A stretch of 47,488 nt of DNA from Tractidigestivibacter sp050946515. Lineage in GTDB: Bacteria > Actinomycetota > Coriobacteriia > Coriobacteriales > Atopobiaceae. The stretch lies in assembly GCF_050946515.1 (NCBI RefSeq), contig NZ_JBMNUX010000018.1, positions 1-47,488 on the forward strand, given 5' to 3'. This document shows positions 1 to 7,294 of this stretch, one piece after another (position 1 is the stretch's first letter; each line of letters opens with the position of its first letter). Below the pieces are notes generated by a model that saw only the letters and a list, made by a program, of their open reading frames with translations, was not told where the DNA came from and did no database searches. The translations under genes were made by a program, and so were the position numbers.

Positions 1-171
1 CGTGAAGAAGAATGCCGCCTGGGTGGTATCGGTTCCGCATTGCGTCGCGATGTCGCCAAGCATAACGACGCCGACGATGCCGAAGCTGCACAAGAACATC
101 GAGCTGATGGACATCGCAACGACCGAGCGCATCGCCTTCTTCTTGTAGTCAATGCCGCCTGTCTCTGACAT
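1..171 (-). CDS. N-terminal part of a membrane protein, possibly an MFS transporter
   Basis: The ATG at 171-169 is preceded by a good ribosome binding site (AAAGGAG, read on the minus strand). The frame stays open for 57 codons to the window edge, where the gene is cut. The visible N-terminus has a short polar stretch with three lysines, then a hydrophobic segment (SISSMFLCSFGIVGVVML) that looks like a first membrane helix, then a polar loop with a Cys. This resembles the start of a major facilitator permease, but one helix cannot decide the family. It is divergent from the radical SAM gene, with about 260 bp between the two starts. The start is fairly sure and the function is not. Confidence 0.5.
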   Translation of the reverse strand, partial: MSETGGIDYKKKAMRSVVAMSISSMFLCSFGIVGVVMLGDIATQCGTDTTQAAFFFT

Positions 172-369
172 CTTTTCTCCTTTCGTTTGCGCTCCCCTAG
201 CGACATGCCCGTCCGAGCGAAGCGGAGGGCTCTTTAGCCTTGATTGTTCTCTCCGGAAGGACCTGGCGCATTGTTCGCAAAGACAGGAACGGACGCCCGA
301 TTTGTCGCAGTGGAATAAACGCCCGCGCAGCGCAGAGGCAACTAGCGCCCGATTCTTAGATAAGAACAC

Positions 370-398
370 TTGTACGTATGAGTGGCAGGGTGTACACT
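370..398 (+). promoter_or_regulatory. Promoter of the radical SAM/DUF4130 operon
   Basis: A -35-like TTGTAC (370-375) is followed after exactly 17 nt by TACACT (393-398), a good -10. Transcription would begin near 404-406, inside the LexA-type box, and give a leader of about 30 nt before the GTG at 435. A 14-bp dyad, TTCTTA-GA-TAAGAA (353-366), lies just upstream of the -35. Predicted only from sequence. Confidence 0.6.
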
Positions 399-402
399 GT
401 CT

Positions 403-416
403 CGAACAGAGGTTCG
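403..416. promoter_or_regulatory. LexA-type SOS box
   Basis: The sequence CGAACAGAGGTTCG has perfect CGAAC/GTTCG half-sites separated by four bases. This is the form of the Gram-positive and actinobacterial LexA operator. It covers the predicted start of transcription (promoter 370-398) and lies 19 nt before the GTG start of the DNA-repair gene at 435. LexA bound here would block the promoter. No second box of this form was noticed in the window. Confidence 0.75.
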
Positions 417-434
417 CATCCGAGGGGAGGCTTC

Positions 435-1889
435 GTGGACACCCTTGATAAGCTTGGCATCCTTGCCGAGGCGGCAAAGTACGACGCCGCATGCACGTCC
501 TCTGGGTCAATCCGCGGGCCCCGCAAGGGCAAGATTGGCGTCGCAACGCCCGCCGGGTGCTGCCACTCCTTCACGCCGGACGGCCGCTGCGTCACGCTGC
601 TCAAGGTGCTCATGAGCAATGCCTGCACCTACGATTGCGCCTACTGCGTCAACCGCCGCTCCGCGTCATGCAAGCGGGCAACCTTCACCCCGCGCGAGCT
701 TGCGGAGCTCACCGTCGACTTCTATAAGCGCAACTACATCGAGGGGCTCTTTCTCTCGTCCGGCGTCCTCGGCACCCCAGACGAGACGTCAGAGCGCATG
801 ATAGAGTGCCTCAAGATCTTGCGAGAAGAGCTGCGCTTCAATGGCTACGTGCATGCCAAGGTGATCCCTGGCACCTCTCCCGAGCTCATCGACCAGCTGG
901 GGCACCTAGCCGACCGCCTGTCCTCAAACCTCGAGCTGCCAAGCTCCGGTTCGCTCACGCTGCTCTGCCCCGACAAAGACGCCAAGTCGGTCACAAGACC
1001 CATGTCGCAGATCTTCCATACGCGCGAGCAAGAGGCGCTTGCGCTCTCGGACGGAAAGACGCGCGGTCGCGCGCGGCTCTCGGCTGCCGCCCCTAAGGGC
1101 AAGGGAGGAAAGAGGCTGCCAGATGCCGACAATGCCAGCAAGCGCGTGCTTGCAAGCGCAAACGCCCAAGTCGAGTGCGCTCCCCCGCCCTTGTACGCCA
1201 ACGGCTCTCGTCTCACGCTTCGGCAGAACCCCGGCATCTCTCCCAGCAAGCGCCGCTTTGCGCCAGCCGGGCAGTCAACGCAGATCATCATCGGCGCCAC
1301 GCCCGAGGACGACAACCGCATCCTGACGCTCTCAAACGCGCTCTACCAACGTTTCGACCTCAAGCGCGTGTTCTTCTCCGCTTACATCCCCATGATGGAC
1401 GACGAGCGCCTTCCAGAGGTTGGAACGCCGGTTCCCCTGCGTCGCGAGCATCGCCTTTACCAAGCTGACTGGCTCATGCGCTACTACGCGTTCAAGCCGG
1501 ACGAGCTGGCAACGCCAGAAGAGCCTTGGCTCGACCTTGACATAGACCCAAAGCTCGCCTGGGCGCTCAGGCACATTGACCTCTTCCCCGTCGAGGTCAT
1601 GGACGCTCCGCTCGAGCTGCTCTTGCGCGTGCCCGGCGTAGGGCCGGTAGGCGCGCGGCGCATTGTTGCCGCCCGCACGCGCGCAAGGCTCACCTTCGAA
1701 GACCTCAAGCGCATGCGCGTAACGCTCAAGCGCGCTCGCTACTTCCTAAGCTGCTCGGGGCAGCGCGACCCATCGTGCCCGCTTGATGAGGGGCTCATCC
1801 GGCAGAGGGTGGTGAGCGATGCCAAGCAAAGCGCCTATAACAAAGCGAGAAGGCGCGCTGAGCAGCCAGAGCAGCTCACCTTGTTCTAG
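435..1889 (+). CDS. Putative DNA modification/repair radical SAM protein (TIGR03916 type)
   Basis: This 484-residue protein matches the radical SAM family that is genomically linked to DUF4130 or uracil-DNA glycosylase proteins. The iron-sulfur cluster motif CxxxCxxC is visible at residues 64-71 (ACTYDCAYC). The N-terminus (LDKLGILAEAAKYDAACTSSG) and a helix-hairpin-helix-like stretch (LLRVPGVGPVGARRIV) near the C-terminus also fit. The reaction is unknown. GTG 435 is chosen because GGGAGG lies just upstream and because an earlier ATG at 378 would put the promoter -10 and the LexA box inside the gene. The C-terminus is EQLTLF, which resembles a sliding-clamp binding motif. The next gene overlaps its end by 71 nt. 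The family call is strong, the biochemical role inferred. Confidence 0.88.
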   Translation: MDTLDKLGILAEAAKYDAACTSSGSIRGPRKGKIGVATPAGCCHSFTPDGRCVTLLKVLMSNACTYDCAYCVNRRSASCKRATFTPRELAELTVDFYKRNYIEGLFLSSGVLGTPDETSERMIECLKILREELRFNGYVHAKVIPGTSPELIDQLGHLADRLSSNLELPSSGSLTLLCPDKDAKSVTRPMSQIFHTREQEALALSDGKTRGRARLSAAAPKGKGGKRLPDADNASKRVLASANAQVECAPPPLYANGSRLTLRQNPGISPSKRRFAPAGQSTQIIIGATPEDDNRILTLSNALYQRFDLKRVFFSAYIPMMDDERLPEVGTPVPLRREHRLYQADWLMRYYAFKPDELATPEEPWLDLDIDPKLAWALRHIDLFPVEVMDAPLELLLRVPGVGPVGARRIVAARTRARLTFEDLKRMRVTLKRARYFLSCSGQRDPSCPLDEGLIRQRVVSDAKQSAYNKARRRAEQPEQLTLF

Positions 1890-2838
1890 ACAGATCACTC
1901 AGCTCAGGCAGGCTCTTGAGAGGCAAGGGCAGGCGGCGCTTCTGACGCAGCCCTCCTTGGAGGGGGTGCTCTCGGCCGTAGGCGTAACCTATCTTGCGCA
2001 CGCCGATCCCGCGCGCGTACGCCTTGCGCGGCAAGACTGCTTCCAGCCCATGCTGGGAGAAGAGGCCGTCGACATGGGCCCCGCCATAGACGACGGCGCC
2101 CTTGGGCTTGCCCAGCGCGTGCTCAAGGGCGCAAAAGCCCATGGCGCATCCACCTATCACCTCATGCTGGCATGCGCGGCAGATGACGAGTCAATGCCCG
2201 AGGTAGTGCATCGCTACCTGCGGTTGGCCTTCGCACGCGGAAAGGAAGTCCGCTGGCTCGTCTCTGACCCCACGGTGGTCGCGTTCACCGACCTTGCGCG
2301 GCGCGTCTCGGGCGAGGTGGAGCACACCAAGCAGTTCGTGCGCTTCTCGCATCTGTCGGATGGCTCGTGGGCGGCAACGTTTAGCCCAAAAGACAACACC
2401 ATCCCGCTGACGGCTGGCCATTTCGTGCGACGCATGACAGAGGAGCGATTCTGCATCATCGATCCTCGCCATCACGTCGCTGCGTTTCACAGGGAGAAGA
2501 GCAAGCAATCCACGCTGGTCACACTCGACGATGAGCTTGCCGAGCAGCTTTCAGGCAGAAACGACCTCGCAGACGACGAGCGCTATGTCCGCGCCATGTG
2601 GAAGCGGGTCTACGACGGTCTTTCCTTTGAGGGGCGCGGCATCGAGGGGCGCGGCTACGACCTCAGAATGCACTTCATGCCAAAGCGATTCTGGGAAGGC
2701 CTTCCCGAGCTCGACCCGAGCACAGACAATCCCGGCACCTATGTGCCCGAGCGCTATAGAAATGAGGGCGCCAACAGAAGCCGTGGCGACAACGCGGCAG
2801 GCCAGGCCGCGGGCAGAAAGCGGGGCATGATCGAATGA
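1819..2838 (+). CDS. TIGR03915/DUF4130 family putative DNA repair protein
   Basis: This 339-residue protein is the usual partner of the radical SAM protein before it. Family features seen are the early LEGVLSAV segment, the central TYHLMLACA and HTKQFVRFSHL segments, the FCIIDPRHHVAAFHR region and the C-terminal MPKRFWEGLPEL. No uracil-DNA glycosylase domain is fused. About 40 residues precede the conserved region. ATG 1819 overlaps the upstream gene by 71 nt, and no other start lies before the domain, so the two are probably translationally coupled. The last 35 residues are polar and basic. The role is probably repair or modification of damaged DNA with the radical SAM protein, under the same SOS-type promoter. 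The exact activity is not known. Confidence 0.82.
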   Translation: MPSKAPITKREGALSSQSSSPCSRQITQLRQALERQGQAALLTQPSLEGVLSAVGVTYLAHADPARVRLARQDCFQPMLGEEAVDMGPAIDDGALGLAQRVLKGAKAHGASTYHLMLACAADDESMPEVVHRYLRLAFARGKEVRWLVSDPTVVAFTDLARRVSGEVEHTKQFVRFSHLSDGSWAATFSPKDNTIPLTAGHFVRRMTEERFCIIDPRHHVAAFHREKSKQSTLVTLDDELAEQLSGRNDLADDERYVRAMWKRVYDGLSFEGRGIEGRGYDLRMHFMPKRFWEGLPELDPSTDNPGTYVPERYRNEGANRSRGDNAAGQAAGRKRGMIE

Positions 2839-2890
2839 CGGAGCGTCAGTCCGCCTCAGCAGCCCCTAGCCAAGACCTTCGCCAACAAAA

Positions 2891-2918
2891 AAGAGAGGCT
2901 CCTACAGGAGCCTCTCTT
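2891..2918 (-). terminator. Rho-independent terminator ending the division cluster
   Basis: A perfect 12-bp stem (AAGAGAGGCTCC at 2891-2902, complement at 2907-2918) has a 4-nt loop. On the minus strand it is followed by a run of T (the A-run at 2887-2892 read in reverse). It lies 36 nt past the divIVA stop and also sits between the convergent DUF4130 gene and divIVA. Its T-run favours the minus strand. Confidence 0.88.
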
Positions 2919-2954
2919 GCATACAAGCCGTTATGACCAGTGGCGAAGCGGAGC

Positions 2955-3653
2955 CTAGTCAAGGTCGCCAAAGTCGCTCGCAGAGCCGTTCGGCGTGGGA
3001 GACGCTACCTTGGGCTGCTGCGCGGAGACGTTCACGGAAGAAGAGGACGAAGACGCCATAGAGCCAGAGCCATTGAGCGAGGAGGAAAGCGTCTGCTGCG
3101 GGAACACGGCGTCAGCATCATCCATAAAGTGCTGCAAAAGCTTCTTGTACTCTGAACGGAAGTCCTCGCGGGACTGCTTCAGGCGATCGATCTCGTCCAG
3201 CTCGTTCTGCTTCTCGGCAAGCGCCTGACGAATGACCTCGCGGGCCTTCTGCTCGGCCTCGGAGCGAATCTGCTCGGCGTTGTCACGCGCATCGGCAACC
3301 ATCTTGTCGGCGCTCTGCTGGGCAACGATGAGAACCTGAGAGATCTGGTGCTCGGTAGGAATCATGCTGTCGGACTGGGCAACGGGCGCAGGCGCCGGTG
3401 CGGGCGTGACCTCGACGTTCTCGTACGACGCGGCGTTGCTCACCTGCTCCTGAAGGTTTGCGACCTGAGCCTGCGCGGCGGCAAGCTGCTGCTCAGAGTT
3501 GTTCAGGCGGCCCTTAAGGTCTGCAATCTTCTGAAGCATGGCGTCGACCTCACTGGAGAGCTGCTCCAGAAACGCGTCAACCTCCTCGGTGTCATAGCCG
3601 TGCTTGGAGGGAGAGAAGGTCTGCTGCTCGATATCTGCTGGTGTGATTGCCAT
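2955..3653 (-). CDS. divIVA: Cell-division/polar growth protein DivIVA (Wag31-like)
   Basis: A 232-residue DivIVA-domain protein. The N-terminal membrane-binding module is clear (MAITPADIEQQTFSPSKHGY, then DTEEVDAFLEQL), and the rest is coiled coil with long heptad stretches. A linker rich in Ala and Pro near residue 85 and a Ser-rich region near the C-terminus interrupt it. DivIVA proteins gather at curved membrane at septa and poles and recruit wall-synthesis factors. ATG 3653 follows an AAGGG ribosome site. A longer reading frame from 3791 is not used because the conserved family start is at 3653. It is the last gene before the terminator and may also have its own promoter. Confidence 0.93.
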   Translation of the reverse strand: MAITPADIEQQTFSPSKHGYDTEEVDAFLEQLSSEVDAMLQKIADLKGRLNNSEQQLAAAQAQVANLQEQVSNAASYENVEVTPAPAPAPVAQSDSMIPTEHQISQVLIVAQQSADKMVADARDNAEQIRSEAEQKAREVIRQALAEKQNELDEIDRLKQSREDFRSEYKKLLQHFMDDADAVFPQQTLSSSLNGSGSMASSSSSSVNVSAQQPKVASPTPNGSASDFGDLD

Positions 3654-3712
3654 CTTTTTCCCTTTCGCTATCTCTTTCAGACGCCGCCTGAAGCGGGTCA
3701 TCACATCGAACA

Positions 3713-3765
3713 AGTATAGCCCTTTGGGCATGATACCCGATATGCGGCAAATGCATCTACATGCA
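3713..3765 (-). promoter_or_regulatory. Possible internal promoter of divIVA with upstream dyad
   Basis: In the 182-bp gap between yggT and divIVA, the minus strand carries TATACT (3713-3718), a near-perfect -10, about 60 nt before the divIVA start. No good -35 sits at the right distance. A perfect dyad, TGCAT-N4-ATGCA (3752-3765), lies about 35 nt upstream of it and could bind an activator. Predicted from sequence alone. Confidence 0.35.
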
Positions 3766-3835
3766 ACTTCATTAACGAAACGCGCAACCAAAAACTTGCT
3801 GTAAGGACTCGTTGCGCATATCCGAGCCCCAGGCG

Positions 3836-4096
3836 CTACACCAAGATCATCAGAATAAGTCGTTCAACCAGCTCCAGCGCAAGAATCGCCACGATGGGCG
3901 AGAAGTCGATGCCGCCAAGCGGCGGGATGAACCTTCTGAAGATGCTCAGCCAAGGCTCGACGAGCCTTCCGATGGCATAACGAAAGTCATCGACGATGCC
4001 CGCTCCGCGAGGAATCCAGCTGAGGATGCACCACACAATAATCAAGATGTTGTAAATCCTGAACAGGTTAACCACAAGGTTGGCAAGCTGATACAT
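3836..4096 (-). CDS. yggT: YggT family membrane protein
   Basis: An 86-residue membrane protein with two hydrophobic segments (LVVNLFRIYNILIIVWCIL and IVAILALELVERLILMILV) and the family hallmark SWIPRGA plus the PLVEPWL-like VEPWLSIFRRFIPP segment. YggT proteins are commonly encoded between sepF and divIVA in Gram-positive division clusters, and the precise role is not settled. ATG 4096 is preferred over the in-frame TTG at 4099 because GGAG lies 7 nt upstream. It directly follows proC with only a few bases between. Confidence 0.85.
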   Translation of the reverse strand: MYQLANLVVNLFRIYNILIIVWCILSWIPRGAGIVDDFRYAIGRLVEPWLSIFRRFIPPLGGIDFSPIVAILALELVERLILMILV

Positions 4097-4104
4097 CAAC
4101 GCTC

Positions 4105-4929
4105 CTACTGCTTGTCGGATGGGGAAGCCAGCTGGCGCGTGCGCTCAAGAGCTGCATCGACGCCGTCGCAGGCACACTTGAACATGCCGCACTCCATGGC
4201 GCGAAGACCAGCGGCGGTGGTGCCACCCGGCGAGGTGACCTTCTCCATATAGGCGCGAGGGTTCTCGCCAGAGCGCAGGAGCTGCTCGGCCACGCCGCGC
4301 ATGGTGGAGAGCACCATCTGCCGGCACGCAGCGGCAGGAAGGCCGTGCTCGACGCCCGCGCGCGTCAGGTCGTCTACGAGCAGCGCCACGTAGGCGGGGC
4401 CACAGCCCACGACGGCTCCCTCGGCATCAAGCTGGTCCTCGCGAAGCACGGACGCCGTGCCAAGCGCTGAGAAGATCTCCACGGCCAGGTCGAGGTCCTC
4501 TTTTGTAGAGCAGGTGCCCGCGCACACCGCCGTGGCGCCAGAGAGCACCTGGACGGGAAGGTTAGGCATGGCGCGAATGACCCTCGACTCGGGAAGGCAA
4601 GACTCGAGAGAGGCAATGGCGACGCCCGCGGCAATTGAGATGACGAGCCTGCCGGAAAGCCCCTCCCTCTGCGCGGAGAGGACGTCGGGAAGAATCTGGG
4701 GCTTCACCGCAAGGACGACGACGTCGGGCTGCTGCATGAGCATCTCGTTGTTGTCCTGGAAGGTGCGGATGCCGAGCTTGGCAAGCGGCTCGAGACGCCC
4801 CGCAGACGGATTAGAGACGAGCACGTTGGCCGCATCGGCTGCGCCGGAAGCGACAAGGCCCGAAGCGATGGCGGAGCCCATGGAGCCAGCGCCGATGACG
4901 CCGACCGTGGCATTGATGAGTTGTCCCAT
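4105..4929 (-). CDS. proC: Pyrroline-5-carboxylate reductase
   Basis: A 274-residue ProC, which performs the last step of proline synthesis: NAD(P)H-dependent reduction of 1-pyrroline-5-carboxylate. The Rossmann motif GVIGAGSMGSAIASGL is at the N-terminus. VLAVKPQ, RAMPNLPVQVLSGATA and the C-terminal dimer region with VTSPGGTTAAGL are all present, so the protein looks intact and active. It is close to sepF upstream and yggT downstream. In many Gram-positive bacteria proC is part of the yggS-sepF-proC-yggT-divIVA string, as here. Confidence 0.93.
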   Translation of the reverse strand: MGQLINATVGVIGAGSMGSAIASGLVASGAADAANVLVSNPSAGRLEPLAKLGIRTFQDNNEMLMQQPDVVVLAVKPQILPDVLSAQREGLSGRLVISIAAGVAIASLESCLPESRVIRAMPNLPVQVLSGATAVCAGTCSTKEDLDLAVEIFSALGTASVLREDQLDAEGAVVGCGPAYVALLVDDLTRAGVEHGLPAAACRQMVLSTMRGVAEQLLRSGENPRAYMEKVTSPGGTTAAGLRAMECGMFKCACDGVDAALERTRQLASPSDKQ

Positions 4930-4932
4930 GAG

Positions 4933-5661
4933 CTACCTCTCCAGGTCGCCGTCATTGACGAGCTTGTCAATGTCGGTCTGAGAGAGCTGGATGCCCTTGG
5001 GGAGCACGGCGAACACGCGGTCGCCGAGCGCCTGGACCTCGCCGCCGATGCCAAAGGACAGGCCGTAGCAGAAGTCGAGGATGCGCTTTGCGGTCTCGAT
5101 GTTGGTCCCCTTGAAGATCAGGATGACGGGCTGGTTGGTGCGCACGCGGCGCACGACGGACTGCACGTCTTCGTAGGAGACCGGGCGCAGAACGTATGCA
5201 GGGAGCTGACCAGACGTCACGCGCGAGGACGTCTTGGGCTCGCTGGCCGTAGGCGTGCCCACGCTGGTGGAGTAGGACGCGTCGTAGGTTGGCGCCGTGT
5301 ACGAAGAGCCCGACGAGGGCTGTCCATAAGAGGAGCTTGAGGGCGTGTAACCGCCGCTATACCCATCGTCCTGCCAGCCGGACTGAGAGGCGCGCGAGGG
5401 CATGTCCTGCCCGCGGTCATAGTCGCTGCCTCCATTTTGCGACACGGGGCGACCGGAGCGCGTATAGACCGAAACGCTCTCCGCCTCGGGTCGCGAGGTG
5501 TTGCCCAGGAGCTTGGTGGCGCTGCTGGTAGGACGAGGCTGGCCGTAGCCGCGGTCGCGCGGGGCGTCTTGGTCGTCGTATTCGTCGTCGTAATATTCGT
5601 CGTCATCGTAGTAGTCGTCGTCTCGGTGCAAACGATTCTTGATGTTATCGAGGAAACCCAT
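4933..5661 (-). CDS. sepF: Cell-division protein SepF
   Basis: A 242-residue SepF. Residues 1-10 (MGFLDNIKNR) form the membrane-binding amphipathic helix. A very acidic Asp/Tyr-rich stretch follows, then a long Ser/Gly/Tyr-rich linker to about residue 150. The conserved SepF fold is at the C-terminus (LRPVSYEDVQSVVRRVRTNQ, then DFCYGLSFGIGG and the FAVLPKG end). SepF tethers FtsZ to the membrane. No ftsA lies in the cluster, as expected in Actinobacteria, so SepF is the likely main anchor. The ATG has GAGGG upstream. The linker is long for the family. Confidence 0.93.
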   Translation of the reverse strand: MGFLDNIKNRLHRDDDYYDDDEYYDDEYDDQDAPRDRGYGQPRPTSSATKLLGNTSRPEAESVSVYTRSGRPVSQNGGSDYDRGQDMPSRASQSGWQDDGYSGGYTPSSSSYGQPSSGSSYTAPTYDASYSTSVGTPTASEPKTSSRVTSGQLPAYVLRPVSYEDVQSVVRRVRTNQPVILIFKGTNIETAKRILDFCYGLSFGIGGEVQALGDRVFAVLPKGIQLSQTDIDKLVNDGDLER

Positions 5662-5716
5662 GATGCCCTCATTCCTCCGCGCGGGCGCCTGAGCCCCCGC
5701 TTGCCATAAAGTCCGT

Positions 5717-6454
5717 CTAACGCGTTACCGGTGCATAGTTGGGATCGAAGACCGTCCTGCCAAGTCGAACGATCGTGGACCCCTCTTCAATTGCGATGGG
5801 GAAATCGTCGCTCATGCCGCAGGAAAGCACGTCCAAAGAAAGCCCGCTCCTTGTTGCCAGCTCGTCTCGAAGCTCGCGAAGGCCAGAGAACGACCTTCTC
5901 GCCGCATCGGGATCTGCCGCCGGAGCCATGTTCATAAGACCGCGGATGCGCATGCCTGGAAGCGCGGCCATGGCCTCGATTGACTGGCGGGCCTCCTCCG
6001 GCGAGAAGCCAGACTTGGACTGCTCCCCCAGTATGTTGACCTCGACGAGCACGTCACTCACAACGCCCTTCATCACAGAGCGCTTTGAGACCGCCTCGGC
6101 AAGGTGCATGGATGAGATGGAGTGAATCAGCGTGACGTTTCCGACAACCTCCTTTACCTTGTTGGTCTGGAGGTGGCCGATCATGTCAAAGCGCACGCCG
6201 GCCATCTCTGGGTGGGCGGCCACGCCGTCAAGCTTGCGCACAAGCTCCTGAGGGCGGTTCTCGCCAAACGCGCGATATCCGGCCTTCCAAGCAAGCGCGA
6301 CAGCGTCGACGTCCACCGTCTTGGACACCGCGAGAAGCTCAATCTCTTTGGCGTCACGACCGGCGCGGCGCGCCGCCTCGTCGATCGCCTGAAGAATCTG
6401 CCGTCTGCGCGAGGAGAGAAACGCGAAATACTCCTCCGCATTCTCGCTATCCAA
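5717..6454 (-). CDS. yggS: YggS family pyridoxal phosphate homeostasis protein
   Basis: A 245-residue single-domain alanine-racemase-like protein that binds PLP and takes part in vitamin B6 balance. The PLP lysine motif is LLAVSKTV, followed by FGENRPQELVRKLD, FDMIGHLQTNK, the LVEVNILGEQSKSGF segment, RGLMNMAP and a C-terminal LSCGMSDDFPIAIEEGSTIVRLG. The frame extends upstream to 6850, but that part overlaps pgeF in another frame. The likely start is the TTG at 6454-6452 (LDSENAEEY), with GGGGG upstream. It lies 35 nt after the pgeF stop. In many bacteria it is linked to sepF and proC, as here. Confidence 0.9.
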   Translation of the reverse strand: MDSENAEEYFAFLSSRRRQILQAIDEAARRAGRDAKEIELLAVSKTVDVDAVALAWKAGYRAFGENRPQELVRKLDGVAAHPEMAGVRFDMIGHLQTNKVKEVVGNVTLIHSISSMHLAEAVSKRSVMKGVVSDVLVEVNILGEQSKSGFSPEEARQSIEAMAALPGMRIRGLMNMAPAADPDAARRSFSGLRELRDELATRSGLSLDVLSCGMSDDFPIAIEEGSTIVRLGRTVFDPNYAPVTR

Positions 6455-6489
6455 AACAAACCCCCAATCCTGCGCGCACGTTCGCGCGC

Positions 6490-7290
6490 CTAAAGCATTG
6501 CAGCTATCGCGCCATGGCGGCCACACGAGCCGCCGGAGGCGCGGTAGGAAAAGAACCTGTCTGTCGCCGAGGCCGTCGATGCGTCGACGCAAGAGACCTG
6601 CTCGCGCGAGACGCCTGCCTCGGCAAGAGCATCCATGACCGCAGCGCCAAGGTCGAGGTGACGCGGCGAGACGAGCACATGGCTGCCAAATGCGTCCGAA
6701 AAGCGCACGGCGAGCTCTTCCGAGACCTCGTAGTCGGCGCCGCCAATGTGCGGCCCCACGTAGGCGAGAAGCTCGGAGGGGCCACAGCCGACCTCGTCCA
6801 TGAGCGTGCGAGCGGCCTTGGCCGAGATCTTGGCTATCGTCCCCCGCCACCCGGAGTGCGCGACGGCAAATCCTCCCGGCGCCACGATGATTACGGGAAC
6901 GCAGTCAGCAAAGCACAGAAGCACGGGCACGCGCCTTGCCGTCACCACGACGGCATCGGCTCCGGAGCGAGCCGAGCGCTGCGCGGCGGCCACGCTCGCA
7001 TCGTCGCCTGCCCTCACGACGACCACGTTGTCGCCATGGACCTGCTTGGGGTTCACGAGCCTTTGCTCGAGGCCCTCTGCCCCGATTGCGGCAAGCGCGC
7101 GGCGGCGATTCTCGGCAACGGCGGCAGGGTCGTCGCCGCATGCGTCGCCTAGGTTGAGCGACGAATAGCCACCTGAAGAGACGCCTCCCTCTCGCTCCGT
7201 AAAGGCGAGGGTGACCCCATCGGGAACCGACTGGTCTCCGATCAGGGTCACTCCGCGCGAGACGTATCGTGTGAGCGAGGGGCTGGTCAT
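6490..7290 (-). CDS. pgeF: Peptidoglycan editing factor PgeF (YfiH/laccase-domain family)
   Basis: A 266-residue protein of the YfiH family. The N-terminal FTEREGGVSSGGYSSLNLG, the KQVHGDNVVVV segment, the metal-ligand CFADCVPV motif, VAHSGWRGTIAKI and VGPHIGGADYEV are all seen. Cys and His residues of the zinc site are kept. The E. coli member is reported to remove mis-incorporated amino acids from peptidoglycan precursors, and other members act on purine nucleosides, so the substrate here is open. The gene starts 4 nt after the ftsZ stop with no clear ribosome site, which suggests translational coupling to ftsZ. Confidence 0.88.
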   Translation of the reverse strand: MTSPSLTRYVSRGVTLIGDQSVPDGVTLAFTEREGGVSSGGYSSLNLGDACGDDPAAVAENRRRALAAIGAEGLEQRLVNPKQVHGDNVVVVRAGDDASVAAAQRSARSGADAVVVTARRVPVLLCFADCVPVIIVAPGGFAVAHSGWRGTIAKISAKAARTLMDEVGCGPSELLAYVGPHIGGADYEVSEELAVRFSDAFGSHVLVSPRHLDLGAAVMDALAEAGVSREQVSCVDASTASATDRFFSYRASGGSCGRHGAIAAML

Positions 7291-7294
7291 GGCT

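Noticed and set aside
378..1889. Upstream ATG of the radical SAM gene
   Set aside because: It would place the -10 and the LexA-type box inside the coding region; the conserved family N-terminus begins at GTG 435, with a ribosome site.
5717..6850. Longer yggS start giving 377 residues
   Set aside because: The extra part overlaps pgeF in another frame and has no similarity; TTG at 6454 fits the family length.
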